Assembly: GCF_003576645.1 (NCBI RefSeq)
Contig: NC_044916.1
Span: 6,663,896 to 6,727,895, forward strand
DNA length: 64,000 nt
Direction of reading: 5' to 3'
DNA from: Ipomoea triloba
Lineage: Eukaryota; Streptophyta; Magnoliopsida; Solanales; Convolvulaceae
The notes under the pieces are model-generated. The model worked only from the letters and a program-made list of their open reading frames with translations. It was not told the origin of the DNA and did no database searches. This document shows, one piece after another, positions 13,301 through 24,345 of the stretch; position 1 is the first letter of the stretch; each line of letters starts with the position of its first letter. The translations under genes and the position numbers were made by a program.

Positions 13301-14250
13301 ACCCTACAAACCTCATAAAGTTGTTCATATATAGATTGAGTCTCTAACCTCATGCCAAAATGCAGGCAAACATATATTCTTCGATTCACTAATTTATTTT
13401 GTCTGTTTTTTTTAACAGTTTCTGTCCATGAAGCTTGCTTCTGAGAATCCCATGTTCTATGATGGTGGATTGGACATTTTGCATGCTCCAGCTCCTGCGG
13501 TACGGTTGGACTTAACCTTAACCATGTACAATTACAATAGTATAATATCCAAACATCTTTCTACAATTAATTAGCTAATACTATCAACTAGTGCACTAAC
13601 TCAATCAGATAACAGCTATTTACCAAACACCTCGTAGTTGAATTTTGCATGGATTTCTACTTCACTTTAATTTGTCAATTAATTATGTTATGTATGGTTT
13701 GCAGGGCATAAATATGGAGCAGGGGGAGCAGGAGCAATGGAACCCTACCATGAGGAGCAGCACAGAAATAGGTGCAGTGTTGTCTGAGACAAAAAGTGAC
13801 TTGACATTAATGCCGACAACTATAGCCAATTGTGACTATCAATTCCAATTCATTGCTACTCCAACTTCACTTCACTATCAACACCCCCATTTCCTAAACC
13901 CTATCCCTATCAATCAGGTATCTTATATCTATACCATGCCTTTCACTCTCATCTCATATACTTTCTCGTCCATAAGTTATATGGTAACTGTAAAATTCGT
14001 CCCTAAATGATAATCAAAAGCGTAAATTTTTTAAATATAAAAATCATTCATTTAATATACAAAAAAAAAAAAAATCGTTTTAGTTTAGTTATTATTATTG
14101 TAATAATTAACTATCATATCATGATAATTCCGAGTGTAATGCACTTTCTTTTAGCATTTTACTAATATTAATATGATAAAAATACATGGTTTTCAGGGCA
14201 ATGGACAGCTCTTATGGGATATGGGAGAGCAAAGACCAAAAATTCATTAA
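10373..14250 (+). CDS. bHLH transcription factor, bHLH137/BEE-like
   Basis: Seven exons, each bounded by GT-AG, give 310 residues: 10373-10606, 11561-11776, 11913-11978, 12561-12629, 13419-13499, 13705-13917, 14197-14250. The basic region (residues about 136-157) reads [21 protein letters not shown]. It has the H-E-R residues of G-box (CACGTG) binders, with the contacting Glu at about 149. Helix 1 and loop follow (KISERMKVLQGLVPGCDK), then helix 2 (ALILDEIINYVQSLQNQVEF). The N-terminus is Ser-rich and acidic, the C-terminus Asn/Gln/Pro-rich. This motif set is diagnostic of plant subfamily XII bHLH proteins (bHLH137, BEE, CIB), nuclear dimeric regulators acting in growth-hormone and light responses. 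All six introns are phase 0, so skipping any internal exon keeps the frame. Introns hold a Stowaway MITE, SINE copies and a MITE fragment. The bHLH137-like placement is by motif similarity; the exact orthologue is not proven. Confidence 0.93.
11100..11356 (-). mobile_element. Stowaway-type MITE in bHLH intron 1
   Basis: Read on the minus strand it begins ctctctccatcccattttat and ends near tgggaaagatgcag, flanked by TA on both sides (11098-11099, 11357-11358). This is the TA target and CTCCCTCCGTCCC-like terminus of Tc1/mariner-derived Stowaway elements. Long internal blocks (ttgactgaagttatttttaa, tttagaaactacattaaaag) match the copy in the last VHA-C intron (16931-17139). Confidence 0.7.
12077..12470 (+). 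mobile_element. Two tandem SINE-like copies in bHLH intron 3
   Basis: The block taatccccacagatagtaat through gcatgggcag recurs about 216 bp downstream with few changes (12077 and 12293). Copy 1 has gcatgggcagttcaactgat (A-box-like) and aggatcaagtctcacc (B-box-like); copy 2 has agaatcgagtctcac. Both are followed by cctctcaaaatgaggg and an agtaagcaaaa tail. The same family occurs at 45503-45700. They are non-coding pol III-type retroposons within the intron. Confidence 0.6.
13551..13640. mobile_element. MITE fragment in bHLH intron 5
   Basis: The stretch ctttctacaattaattagct through agctatttaccaaacacctc resembles the right half of the probable MITE at 8334-8633 (tttctacaattaactaatg, agctatatttaccaaacac). 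Only one end is present. Confidence 0.5.
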
Positions 14251-15587
14251 TCAAAAGTAGTGTATATCAAGAATGTTTGTATGTTAGAGACAGTAATGAC
14301 TATGACTGTAATCACTGTATGGTAGAATATGTCCTTTGAAATCTACGTAGAAATAAGAGAAAATTAAATAATCTAGCACTTTACTCTTCTTCTTCTTCTT
14401 CTTTTTTTCCCCTTTTATCTAGGACTCCTAGAAGTAATTATTATATATAGGGTTGTACGAACAGCAGTTAATTTCCGTTATTACAGTTGTGTTTTTACCG
14501 TTACGGTATTTCTAGTCGCTGCATGCAGTACGTTGAGGTGGACTATTCTTTTACTTTTAAAGGTATATCTGTTGGAATCTTTTTCTGCGGATGTTTTGTT
14601 TGGGAATACATTATATGGTGAAGGTGAATTTCCGACCGATTAATTGGATTTACAAAACGCGTTAATCATTAACTAAATTGAAATTCTTATTTTCGAATGC
14701 ATTGTAACTATTTCACGAATGCACTACAATTACTCCAGGCATGCTTGCAGGACGAACATAGAACTTTGACGGAATTGGAACATGGATAACTTATTGTGAA
14801 TTTGTGGTGCATTTGTGGAGTACTTGTGTTGCATTCATTCAGTTCGCATGTTATCAACACTTAAGGAAGGGTCTCATGTGATATGAACATGCAATAAGTT
14901 AATATCAATAAAATACTCAAGTAATTTTTTTTTTTTCATTTTGAACTTATTGACATCAATATGCTAAGTCAAAAAATTGTTTACAAAATGCTCATATTAT
15001 TTGTTTGACTAGTCAAACAAATAAAGTTAGTCAAGGTAGACTTTGACTTATAAGTCATTTTTCAAACACCCAAAATAATTTTTTTTTTTTAAGAAAAAAC
15101 TTAATTATTAGGGATAGCATAGTGTATAGAATCCAATTGGATGTTGTTTATGTAGGAGACATTCCATGTGTTGTTTCATCTTTAACCAATCTAATATCCA
15201 ACTATGTTTGACCCACAAGTAGCTAGAAATGGGTTCAAAAATTATGATAGCATCCCTCGATCTCTATCATTCTAAATGTATTGTTTCTAATACCTTTAAG
15301 AAATTGTTTATGGTCAATGTGATAGTGGAGAGTTCAGTGCAATTGGACCAGTATTAGGTAGGGTAGGAACAATTGTGGGTAATGGCAGTTTATTGATTGG
15401 GGGAGGCACATATATAGCATTTGTTGTGTAGCTTATTGATCAAGAACAAGAAAACGTTCTTTATGGATGAAGGTGTGCAAAGTATGCAAGAACGGGGAAC
15501 ATGTATCGTGGGTTGAGGCGTGTAGGAAAAGTTATACATACTAGATTACTATCTATAAATACAAGCAAAGGCAATGAGTAAAAATTA
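14251..15587. other. 3' flank of the bHLH gene and intergenic DNA
   Basis: The first 100-200 bp are probably the bHLH 3' UTR. A (CTT)n run lies near 14383-14402. No other gene is seen; sequence near 14880-15080 (cttattgacatcaat, gactagtcaaac) looks like eroded MITE DNA. Confidence 0.4.
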
Positions 15588-15741
15588 ACATGGTTGGTGT
15601 GGTGGTTTATCACCTTGTCCCTTAAGATTTTTAAGCATGAGGTTGGGGATTCGACGACGATATCTGATCCCAGACATTTTTAAACAAAAAATCCACCCAG
15701 TGTTGGGTCTGTCATTTATAATTTTTTTTAAAAAAAAAAAA
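15588..15741 (+). mobile_element. tRNA-derived SINE with poly(A)-like tail
   Basis: The head catggttggtgtggtggttt is A-box-like and ggttggggattcgacg is B-box-like, followed by a body and an A-rich tail ending near 15741. The layout is that of a pol III SINE; flanking duplications were not resolved. Confidence 0.5.
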
Positions 15742-16584
15742 CCATCAATAGTAAATATATAAAAAAAGTTACATTTACAATATTCTTATTAGCATTTTAA
15801 ATTTTTAATTAAACGTTAATGCATTAAGATAGTATGTATTAGAAGCGGCGGTTAGGGTTTAGATCATGTGTTACTATCATCAAATATTTTCATGTGTATG
15901 GTCTATCAAAATATATTTTTGTCAACATATAAAGTACATACATGTTGAGAATAAATTAACATAATAATAAAATAATGTGTACATCTTTATTAACAATTTT
16001 AATTTTTATTTGAGGTAGAATATAACTATATTTTGAAAAATACAGAATAGCACATTTAGAATAAAAAACTTTAGGATGAGAATTGAATAAAACAAAAGAT
16101 TAATATGTTTTATGTTGATAAACTATATGTTAATTAACAGGGGTTGATCCAGAGGGGGCAATGGGGACAGTCGCCCTCCTCCCCCACCCACACCCTCACT
16201 GTATATGTGCGTATGTATTTTTGCATATATATAGTATATATATGCTTTAATAGAAATATATACGGAGTTTCTTTCACATCGGCCAAAATTTAGTCAAGAC
16301 ACCTCATAGGATGACAAAAATCATGCTGAATTATACAAATATATTCAGATTATGATATTTAATACTCCCTTTAATTCGTAGTTTGTAGCTCCACACAAAC
16401 AATGGGGCAATTTAACCTTACTACATTTTAAAACTCAAGAAAATAAGATCTCATAGGAAGAGATGAGGATAATGAATATTATTACAATTCAAGCAGCAGC
16501 TGCTACTGCTGCATTTAAGAAACAACAAAATTACTGTAACTTAGGAAATTTCTGTATAGTACAAGCTCACCATCACACTCCTAT
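15742..16584. other. Intergenic between bHLH and VHA-C
   Basis: No gene is seen. A block near 16142-16200 (ttgatccagagggggcaatg) resembles the end of a hAT-like MITE. The part nearest 16584 is probably 3' flank of VHA-C. Confidence 0.4.
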
Positions 16585-16590
16585 TTTATT
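16585..16590 (-). terminator. Polyadenylation signal of VHA-C
   Basis: AATAAA on the minus strand lies about 60 bp downstream of the VHA-C stop codon, a usual near-upstream-element position in plants. Assignment is by motif and position only. Confidence 0.5.
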
Positions 16591-16650
16591 GATGAAGGCT
16601 ACAAAAAAATAAATATCAGACCACCGAATGAAGTTGATCAATGCCTCAAC

Positions 16651-19434
16651 TCAAACAAGATTTATGGAAAACGAAACATAAGGATGAGCATCTGTATCGC
16701 CTCCAAAAACACCCACTGCTCCTTCGTCCTCAGTTTTCCAGTAGGTACTGCAGTTAAATAACAAAGATCAAGGTTACGTGTGTTATGGTCAAAGTATTAT
16801 ACTCGAAACAGAAATACAAATTCTTTCATTTGAAAGAGCCACAGTTTATCATGCTAGAATTTCTCTGGGGGGATGGACTCGCACAGTCAAATGTATGCTG
16901 CATAAGAGGTGGTATAGCTAGAAGGTTATACTCCTTCCGTCACATTTTATATGTCTAGTTTAGTTAACGAGGCTTGACTGAAGTTATTTTTAATTCAAAT
17001 TTTCATAATATTAAAGTTTAGTATTAGTATATAAAATTTATATATTTAGAAACTACATTAAAAGTACTTTTAAACATTACAAAATTAAAGTTAATTTGAC
17101 CATATGGTAAACAGGACAGGTAAAATGGGACAGAGAGAATACTTAACAAAAGGTCTTTCTTTGCCATATTAAATGGGTGTGAAATGCAGTGTGCCACCCC
17201 AGATTAGCTGTGGTTGGTGACAAGCACCTAACCAGGTAAACTCACTAATATCCATCCATACATTAGAAGTAATGCTTTAAAAATCTTGTGGAAAGTAAAA
17301 GAAAGTAGGAAAAGCATTATTTACCTGTTTGAGCTGTCACAAAGTGATTCAAGAATAGAACGCACTTTTTTCTCACTCTTAACTGATGGTGCCAAGACAA
17401 CAGACTGAAATGAAATTTTGAATATGCATGTAAGGCAAACCTCATACAATAGTGCGTGTAATAGTATAGCAGCATTAACGGGAAAATAGGATAGTTGAGA
17501 TTATCACCAAAAACGATGGCGGCAAGCCATATCTCAAAATGCTCTCAGCAAATACACGTACAGCAGTAAAGTGCATCCAGGAGCTGAAAACCTACAGGAA
17601 CCACAGCCAATTTTGATAAAAATGCTGAACCAGAGGTTAGATTTCTGAGTTACAAAGCCCACAAGTACCGCCAATATAACAAGGAACCTATAACTAACAA
17701 AATATTATTCAAGAACCTGTCCATCAACAGCCACAATTGGGAAAAAGTAAGTCAACCTGCACACTATGGCCACTCCCTCTACCCTTCCCTCTCAAATCAA
17801 CTTTCAAGTCAATCTCAATTCAACATCCACACCAGAATATGCAATTGAAAGCGAAACCTTGTTCGATGATTTAATTGTTAATGTTATTAAATAGAGGATT
17901 CAAGCTCTGGCAGGTGGCTGGAGAGGCAGAAGCAATATGTGCATAACAATAATAAAAGAAGAAAATTTTGTATTGATATTTGATGTTGCTTAAGGATTAC
18001 AAAACACTCCTACTTATAAGTAGTTTCCCTAGCACTAATATGAGACAACGCATCTCTCTTAAAAGTTAAAATTGTGGTTGACCAACAAAATAGGAGCTGA
18101 TCAAATCTTGCCTTCATTTAAGCTACTTTGAATTTTACAGCCATGAAGTAGTAGTGAGTTATTAAGAATATCATAAGAAACTTCCCAAGCCCGATTACAA
18201 GTCCCCCCCCCCCCCCCNNNNNNNNNNNNNNNNNNNNNNNNNNNNNNNNNNNNNNNNNNNNNNNNNNNNNNNNNNNNNNNNNNNNNNNNNNNNNNNNNNN
18301 NNNNNNNNNNNNNNNNNNNNNNNNNNNNNNNNNNNNNNNNNNNNNNNNNNNNNNNNNNNNNNNNNNNNNNNNNNNNNNNNNNNNNNNNNNNNNNNNNNNN
18401 NNNNNNNNNNNNNNNNNNNNNNNNNNNNNNNNNNNNNNNNNNNNNNNNNNNNNNNNNNNNNNNNNNNNNNNNNNNNNNNNNNNNNNNNNNNNNNNNNNNN
18501 NNNNNNNNNNNNNNNNNNNNNNNNNNNNNNNNNNNNNNNNNNNNNNNNNNNNNNNNNNNNNNNNNNNNNNNNNNNNNNNNNNNNNNNNNNNNNNNNNNNN
18601 NNNNNNNNNNNNNNNNNNNNNNNNNNNNNNNNNNNNNNNNNNNNNNNNNNNNNNNNNNNNNNNNNNNNNNNNNNNNNNNNNNNNNNNNNNNNNNNNNNNN
18701 NNNNNNNNNNNNNNNNNNNNNNNNNNNNNNNNNNNNNNNNNNNNNNNNNNNNNCCCCCCCCCCCCCAATCATTTCCTTTAGAGTTTAGACCAAATTAAAA
18801 ATGCTGATTTATATGATATTTAGAAAGAATCCTGCTTAATAATTTTGAATTCTTATGAAGATAGGTACCTCTCCATAACTGGTATAACACCATTGCAAAA
18901 GGGAGCTTTTGAATGTTTCTTGGTCTTGCATCAGTCTTTCCAGCTCCTGCTTCCGACTTTCTTGTGTTTCAGGATTATACTCAAAATCACGAATCTAAAT
19001 GACAGACACAATTATACATCCCATGAAAAGTTGCCTTTACTAATAAATAATTTCCCTATAAAATGTAACTTCTCCATAATTGCCGATAAATACAGGAAAA
19101 GATTGTGAATGTAATAGCAATGGATATGAAATACTAGCAAAAGAAAAATAAAATCTGCAAATGGAAAGCTTACTTGGAAGCCTCTTTCACGCGCCTTATT
19201 CCTGAAATTATCAGCATCACGGCTGAATAGTGTTACAGTATAAAGAGAATATTCATTGTCCTCATACAGCTTCTTGGAGGATCTGGGAACCTAAAACAAT
19301 TAGTTCAATGAAAAGGTAGCACTTGTAGGATGAAGTATACAATTATTAGAAATAAAGAGGGGGAAGGGGGCTCTTAATTGTTCTACAGAGTATAAAATAA
19401 GAAGCAATATTCAGTTAATGGAGATAGCCAAAAA

Positions 19435-19465
<31 letters not shown>

Positions 19466-22032
19466 CAGGTGTGTTGGCAAATTGTGTTCAGGATAGGTCA
19501 TGAGTGTCTTACAACATAGGTAGTGAGCGTCTCATAACTAGCTAGCCAGTCTCTCTGTGAAAATTTGGAAACAACAGCAAGCAGAGTAGTTAAGTGTTCT
19601 GACACAATAAGATCTTCAGGCTTCACCAAATTGGACAGATCACGTACAGCTAAGCTGGGAGGAAGGAAAAACTTAATTTAATTAAATTGCCAACAGGTTA
19701 TATATAGCAAACTTTATATGCAAAATATAAAACAAAAAACTTAACTAACCACAGCCCAACACTATCCAACCACTTTAAAACTTTTTTTTAATTAAATAAA
19801 TAAGGTGTTTGGAGCAAACATTGCACCTCCAAGATATTCTGCCAACAGAAACACTCCTTGTCAAATGTAGAACTGCACTGATTTTCCATTCTAGTATCAA
19901 AAAGTCCTTGTTTCACATTCTAAATCTAGAATACCCTATCTGCAGACTTTAAATGTCCTTTAATTTGTCTTAGCATCCATCCAGGATTCCAGGACATGTC
20001 AATTGACTTTTGAGGAAAGTAGGGTAGTTTTTATGAACAATATCAACACTGGGCAATTGATTTCACAGATTTATCCAAGAAGCTTCTGAAGAAAATGGGC
20101 TGATTTCTTGATAAATTTAGTCTTATTTGGCAAAATGTAGGACAATTACAAACAGTGGTCAGCATTGTATATACACTCGAACAGTATGGCTACTCACCAA
20201 GAAAGCAAAGAAGTTCCTAAGTATTATGAAAGAAGAAATCACCAAATTAACATAGATGTTGGTAGCAATGATGTACCTTCCCGCCTGCTTACGGTTTATG
20301 GCATTAAGTTGGCTACGCACGTTGTTGTACTCAGCAACCCGAACCTTTCATCATTGCAAAAAAGAAGTTATGCATCCCTAGGGGAGGTTACAATAAAATT
20401 CCAACCACATGCTTTTAAGAGTCTGTTTATGCTTCGTATGTAGTAATTTGAAAGGAAAGGAGTAAATATGCTTCCAGCTTAGTAGCCATAATATCACATA
20501 AATACACACAACAGTGACTTGAAACCCAAAAAAAAAAAAAAAAAAGTTTGAGAAAGATGAAGTTATATGAAATATCAAATATTACTAGGAAACAGAATGT
20601 TGGCAAACACTATCCTTTTCACATCTTGGATTGTGCAAAGTTTTAATTCATAAAAATCACATTGTTGTACGCACAAATATTTTACTTATGAAAAAACACA
20701 AGTATAACAATTCCAAGAAAGTTCTTAAAACAATACAATGATTTTTTTTTGGATCGCTTTTTTCAACCAAACAGAAAAGTATTGCAAAGAGAGCAGTTAG
20801 CTGCCATAGTTACAATTTGAGGGGTTAATATCTGAATAATGAATTATTTTTCTAATAAATACCAAATGGAATCGTCAATTGTGAGATAGAGCATACTATG
20901 ATGCTTTGAGTATCATCATAAGAAAAGGTTAACAGTTTACTCAGATAACCTACATGAACTAGGACCAAACCAAGAAAAGTTTTCCTTTGCTTGGAGCACT
21001 ACTCATCTGCTCCTAACCTTACAGATAAAAATTTTATGCAATCCAAGTAATCTAAGTATCTAATACTAATGCATAACCATGTGACCTATATTCACATCTG
21101 AAGTTCTATAGATACAATCAAGTAAAATCCTTATAAAGTTTCGTATGACTACTCTGCCTATATTGATGACCCAAATAGCATCATGAACTACTCAGAAATG
21201 GTAGGTTGTAGCCTTGTAGGCATAAGTCTCCTAGTACTGACACACGATGGCTGCTCATACATATTATTAGTCCTTTAAATTCTTAATGAAATCAAGAAGT
21301 TAGAGAGGCCTACCTTAAGATCATCCTCAATCTTAGCAACTTGGGTGTGAACACCATCAACTGTCTCCCTGAGAGGGGACATTGTTGGATATTTGGCCTC
21401 ATCCCACACAAATCTACAACACGGATGAGAATGTTTAGACAACATAAGAGAGGCAAACTTGCATACATAGAAACCGTTAAAAATTGTAATTACCTGGTGA
21501 GATAAGAGTCCACTGGAACCCCATCCACTGTAAGGGAACTACTGAGCACACCAGAAGCCCTCTCCAACTCCTCGATCTGGCGTCGTATTTTCGAACAAAC
21601 CCCTTCAATGAAGCTGTTGGACTGCAAAAGTCTCAGATTGTGAAAAACAATATAGCGAATCATTATAGGTATTTGAAAATCGTAACTAAAATTTATAAGA
21701 AATGAAATTTGCTTCACCTTGACAAGATCATCGCTGAGCGCAAGAAGCGAATCCAAAGTTCCAATACGGAGATTCGGAATGTTGAACTGCGAGATTCAAC
21801 GGGGGAAATCATAGCGTGATCCACAAAATGAATCAGCACTTTGTACACAGATCTCAGGAGAAAATGAGAAGCGTAGGGTTTGTGCATAGAAGATAGGGAG
21901 AGAGAAGCGTACTCTGTAGAGAGGAGTGTCGAAAGAGTGTTTGGAGATGGAGTCCTGAAGGCTATTCCAGAGAGAAGTGGCGGAAGAGGTTTGCTGGACG
22001 GGAAGAGCAACCACCCAGTACCGAGACGCCAT
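16651..22032 (-). CDS. VHA-C: V-type H+-ATPase subunit C (VHA-C/DET3-like)
   Basis: Eleven GT-AG exons on the minus strand give 376 residues, against about 375 in the Arabidopsis DET3 family: 21913-22032, 21718-21786, 21494-21621, 21314-21413, 20277-20344, 19513-19654, 19174-19290, 18869-18994, 17508-17591, 17325-17404, 16651-16747. Hallmarks in order are MASRYWVVALPV, SKHSFDTPLYR, IGTLDSLLALSDDL, VDGVPVDSYLTR, VWDEAKYPTMSPL, NAINRKQAGS, DWLASYETLTTYVVPRSSK, LLQWCYTSYGEVFSSWMHF, ILRYGLPPSFL and the terminal HPYVSFSINLV. Subunit C bridges peripheral stators to the V1 head and controls reversible V1-Vo assembly of the vacuolar/endomembrane proton pump. All exons are intact; the 536-bp N gap lies in the intron between exons 8 and 9 and costs no codons. 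The start is the conserved MxSRYW N-terminus. A Stowaway MITE sits in the last intron and a LINE lies just upstream. Confidence 0.97.
16931..17139 (+). mobile_element. Stowaway-type MITE in VHA-C last intron
   Basis: It begins CTCCTTCCGTCACATTTTA and ends taaaatgggacagagagaa, forming terminal inverted repeats, with TA at each flank (16929-16930, 17140-17141). This is the standard structure of Stowaway elements. It shares long interior blocks with the copy at 11100-11356, which lies in the opposite orientation. Confidence 0.8.
18218..18753. other. Assembly gap (536 N) inside a VHA-C intron
   Basis: The run of N is bounded by poly(C) on both sides (18203-18217 and 18754-18766). The homopolymers suggest sequencing failed or was padded here. 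It lies between VHA-C exons 8 and 9. Confidence 0.95.
19436..19463. repeat. (AAT)n microsatellite in a VHA-C intron
   Basis: About nine AAT units within the intron between exons 6 and 7. Confidence 0.9.
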
Positions 22033-22420
22033 TGGAATCGGATCTCTTATTCTGATCTTCTTCGTGCTTTACTGCAAGCAACAATTCGATTTCGATTTCG
22101 ATTGCAGGAAATAGAAATGGATCAAAGCAGTCCGACACCTCTCTGATCACTCTCTCTGTATTTTCGTTTTTACCCAATACAATGACTTTACAAATGTCCT
22201 TACTAAGTTATAACGTCATTTTAAAATGTGATAGGTTATAATAACTTATAATAAAATGTATTGTGTTTTGAGTTTTGACAAAAACATATAAAGGGTAAGT
22301 ATATTTTTACAAAGTAAATACATCTACGTTATTGTAAATCACAAAATTATATGTGTTATTTATTAGGCAATTAACAATGTTGCTATAGTATGGTCAATTC
22401 AAATACTGTCTACCCTGTGA
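22033..22420. promoter_or_regulatory. VHA-C 5' UTR and proximal promoter
   Basis: The first 110-140 bp upstream of the VHA-C start codon (to about 22170) are CT-rich on the gene strand and likely 5' UTR. Beyond, the DNA is AT-rich up to the LINE 5' boundary near 22421. So only about 390 bp separate the start codon from the inserted LINE, and the promoter must be short or overlap the element. No specific TATA box is certain. Confidence 0.5.
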
Positions 22421-22559
22421 CTCTCTCTCCAGGGTTTTCTTCCTAGAGAGTTTCTCCCTAGTTTTTCTAGGGTTTTTTGTTTCTTGTCCTTGTCGTTTTT
22501 GTCTGAACACTTTTTGCTTTGGCTTACTTTTGTTTTCTCTTCACCGTTTATCTGTTGCG

Positions 22560-24159
22560 ATGGATCCTACTGATATCATTGACAGATGTTCAGAATTGAC
22601 TCTGGAAGAGGAGGAAATTGGTGGTCTTGAGGCACCCGATCCACACGTGATAGCTAATGTGGTCGCTCACTGGGATGTTGTCGGCCGATTTTTAACAGAT
22701 CGCACGATCAAGTTTGATCACATGCAGCAGGTTCTTGCTTCGGTGTGGCGCCCTATGATGGGGATGTGTGTACTCCCTCTTGAAGACAATCTGTTCTTGT
22801 TCCAGTTCCCGCACCCTAAAGATATGCGTCGAGTTATTGACGACGGGCCTTGGTCGTTTGAGAACAATATGCTCGTGTGTAAAGAGGTCCCGGAGGGTAC
22901 TCGACCAGAGGATGTAGTGTTGGATGTGTGTACTCCCTCTTGAGGACAATCTGTTCTTGTTCCAGTTCCCGCACCCTAAAGATATGCGTCGAGTTATTGA
23001 CGACGGGCCTTGGTCGTTTGAGAACAATATGCTCGTGTGTAAAGAGGTCCCGGAGGGTACTCGACCAGAGGATGTAGTGTTGGATTCTATTCCATTCTGG
23101 GTGCAGATTCACGAATTACCTGCAGTCTATGCTTTTAATGCTTTTATTCGTCAAGTTGGGGATTACGTGGGTACGTTTGTGGCGGTGGATCCCAACAACT
23201 TTGGTACTAGTCGACGCAGTTACTACCGTATTAGGGTCAAGGTCGATGTTACTGCTCCTCTAAAGAGGATAATCAAGTTAAACCGAAAGGATGGTACGGC
23301 ACAGTGGATCACCTTTAAATATGAACGGCTCAGTACTTTTTGCTTTTGTTGTGGTCTTCTTGGACACTCTGACAAGTTTTGTAAGAAGGCTTACGACGAA
23401 GGAATTGAACCAGAGAATTTCCCTTACGGTTCATGGTTACGTGCGGGGTCGCGTCGGCAGGTTCAACCCGTGGGTGCAAGATGGATATTGCCAGAGCTCC
23501 CAGTTAAGGCCAGTGACAATTCCAACGCTGCCAATGCGGTTGGTTCGTTTGATTTGGTAGTGACTGATGACCCTAAGGAATTGCAGGGTGATCTTAAGAG
23601 AAGACGTGAGGATACTACTGAGGTTGGTAGTTCAAGTGGGAAGGATATTGTCATGGAAAAAGTTCCAAAAAACTTGATGTTGGCGGGTCTGGAGGTCCAG
23701 TCCCGCCCTTCCCAATGAGTACATTGAGCTGGAACTGCCGGGGTTTGGGTAGCACTCGGTCAGTTCGTGAACTTTTGGGCATGGTGTCCAAACAACAACC
23801 CAATTTTGTTTTTATTATGGAAACTAAGGCTGTTTTGCAACCCAATTTTGTTTTTATTATGGAAACTAAGGCTGTTTTGTCTCAGATGGAACAAGTGAGA
23901 CTTAAAATGGGGTATGAAGGTCTGTTTAATGTTGATAGGGTGGGCCNAGGCCAGTGACAATTCCAACGCTGCCAATGCGGTTGGTTCGTTTGATTTGGTA
24001 GTGACTGATGACCCTAAGGAATTGCAGGGTGATCTTAAGAGAAGACGTGAGGATACTACTGAGGTTGGTAGTTCAAGTGGGAAGGATATTGTCATGGAAA
24101 AAGTTCCAAAAAACTTGATGTTGGCGGGTCTGGAGGTCCAGTCCCGCCCTTCCCAATGA
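22560..24159 (+). pseudogene. LINE ORF1: DUF4283 plus CCHC zinc-knuckle protein, disrupted
   Basis: The start ATG at 22560 opens MDPTDIIDRCSELTLEEEE, followed by a DUF4283-type domain (HWDVVGRFLTDRTIKFDHMQ, then FLFQFPHPKDMRRVIDDGPW) and a zinc knuckle CxxC..H..C (FCFCCGLLGHSDKFC). In plant LINEs this protein binds element RNA and chaperones it for target-primed reverse transcription. The frame is broken at about 22922 by a 160-bp tandem duplication, which shifts frame by one base and stops at 22943; the original frame resumes in the second copy and runs to a stop at 23718. That end is repeated after an N and stops again at 24157-24159. Collapsing the 160-bp repeat would give about 332 codons. 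Confidence 0.85.
22762..23081. repeat. 160-bp tandem duplication inside LINE ORF1
   Basis: Positions 22762-22921 and 22922-23081 are the same 160-bp unit (starting ggatgtgtgtactccctctt) with a single visible difference (gaagac/gaggac). Since 160 is not a multiple of three, it frameshifts ORF1. Confidence 0.95.
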
Positions 24160-24345
24160 GTACATTGAGCTGGAACTGCCGGGGTTTGGGTAGCACTCGG
24201 TCAGTTCGTGAACTTTTGGGCATGGTGTCCAAACAACAACCCAATTTTGTTTTTATTATGGAAACTAAGGCTGTTTTGTCTCAGATGGAACAAGTGAGAC
24301 TTAAAATGGGGTATGAAGGTCTGTTTAATGTTGATAGGGTGGGCC
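23507..24345. repeat. 398-440-bp direct duplication around a single N (LINE)
   Basis: Copy 1 (23507-23946) and copy 2 (23948-24345) both start aggccagtgacaattccaac and end gatagggtgggcc, separated by one N at 23947. Copy 1 has an additional 42-bp internal tandem repeat (unit starting caacccaattttgtttttat); without it the copies appear identical. This looks like two overlapping contig ends placed side by side. Confidence 0.9.

Noticed and set aside
18101..18772. Open frame across the N gap
   Set aside because: It consists of unknown residues bounded by poly(C); the region is an intron of VHA-C.
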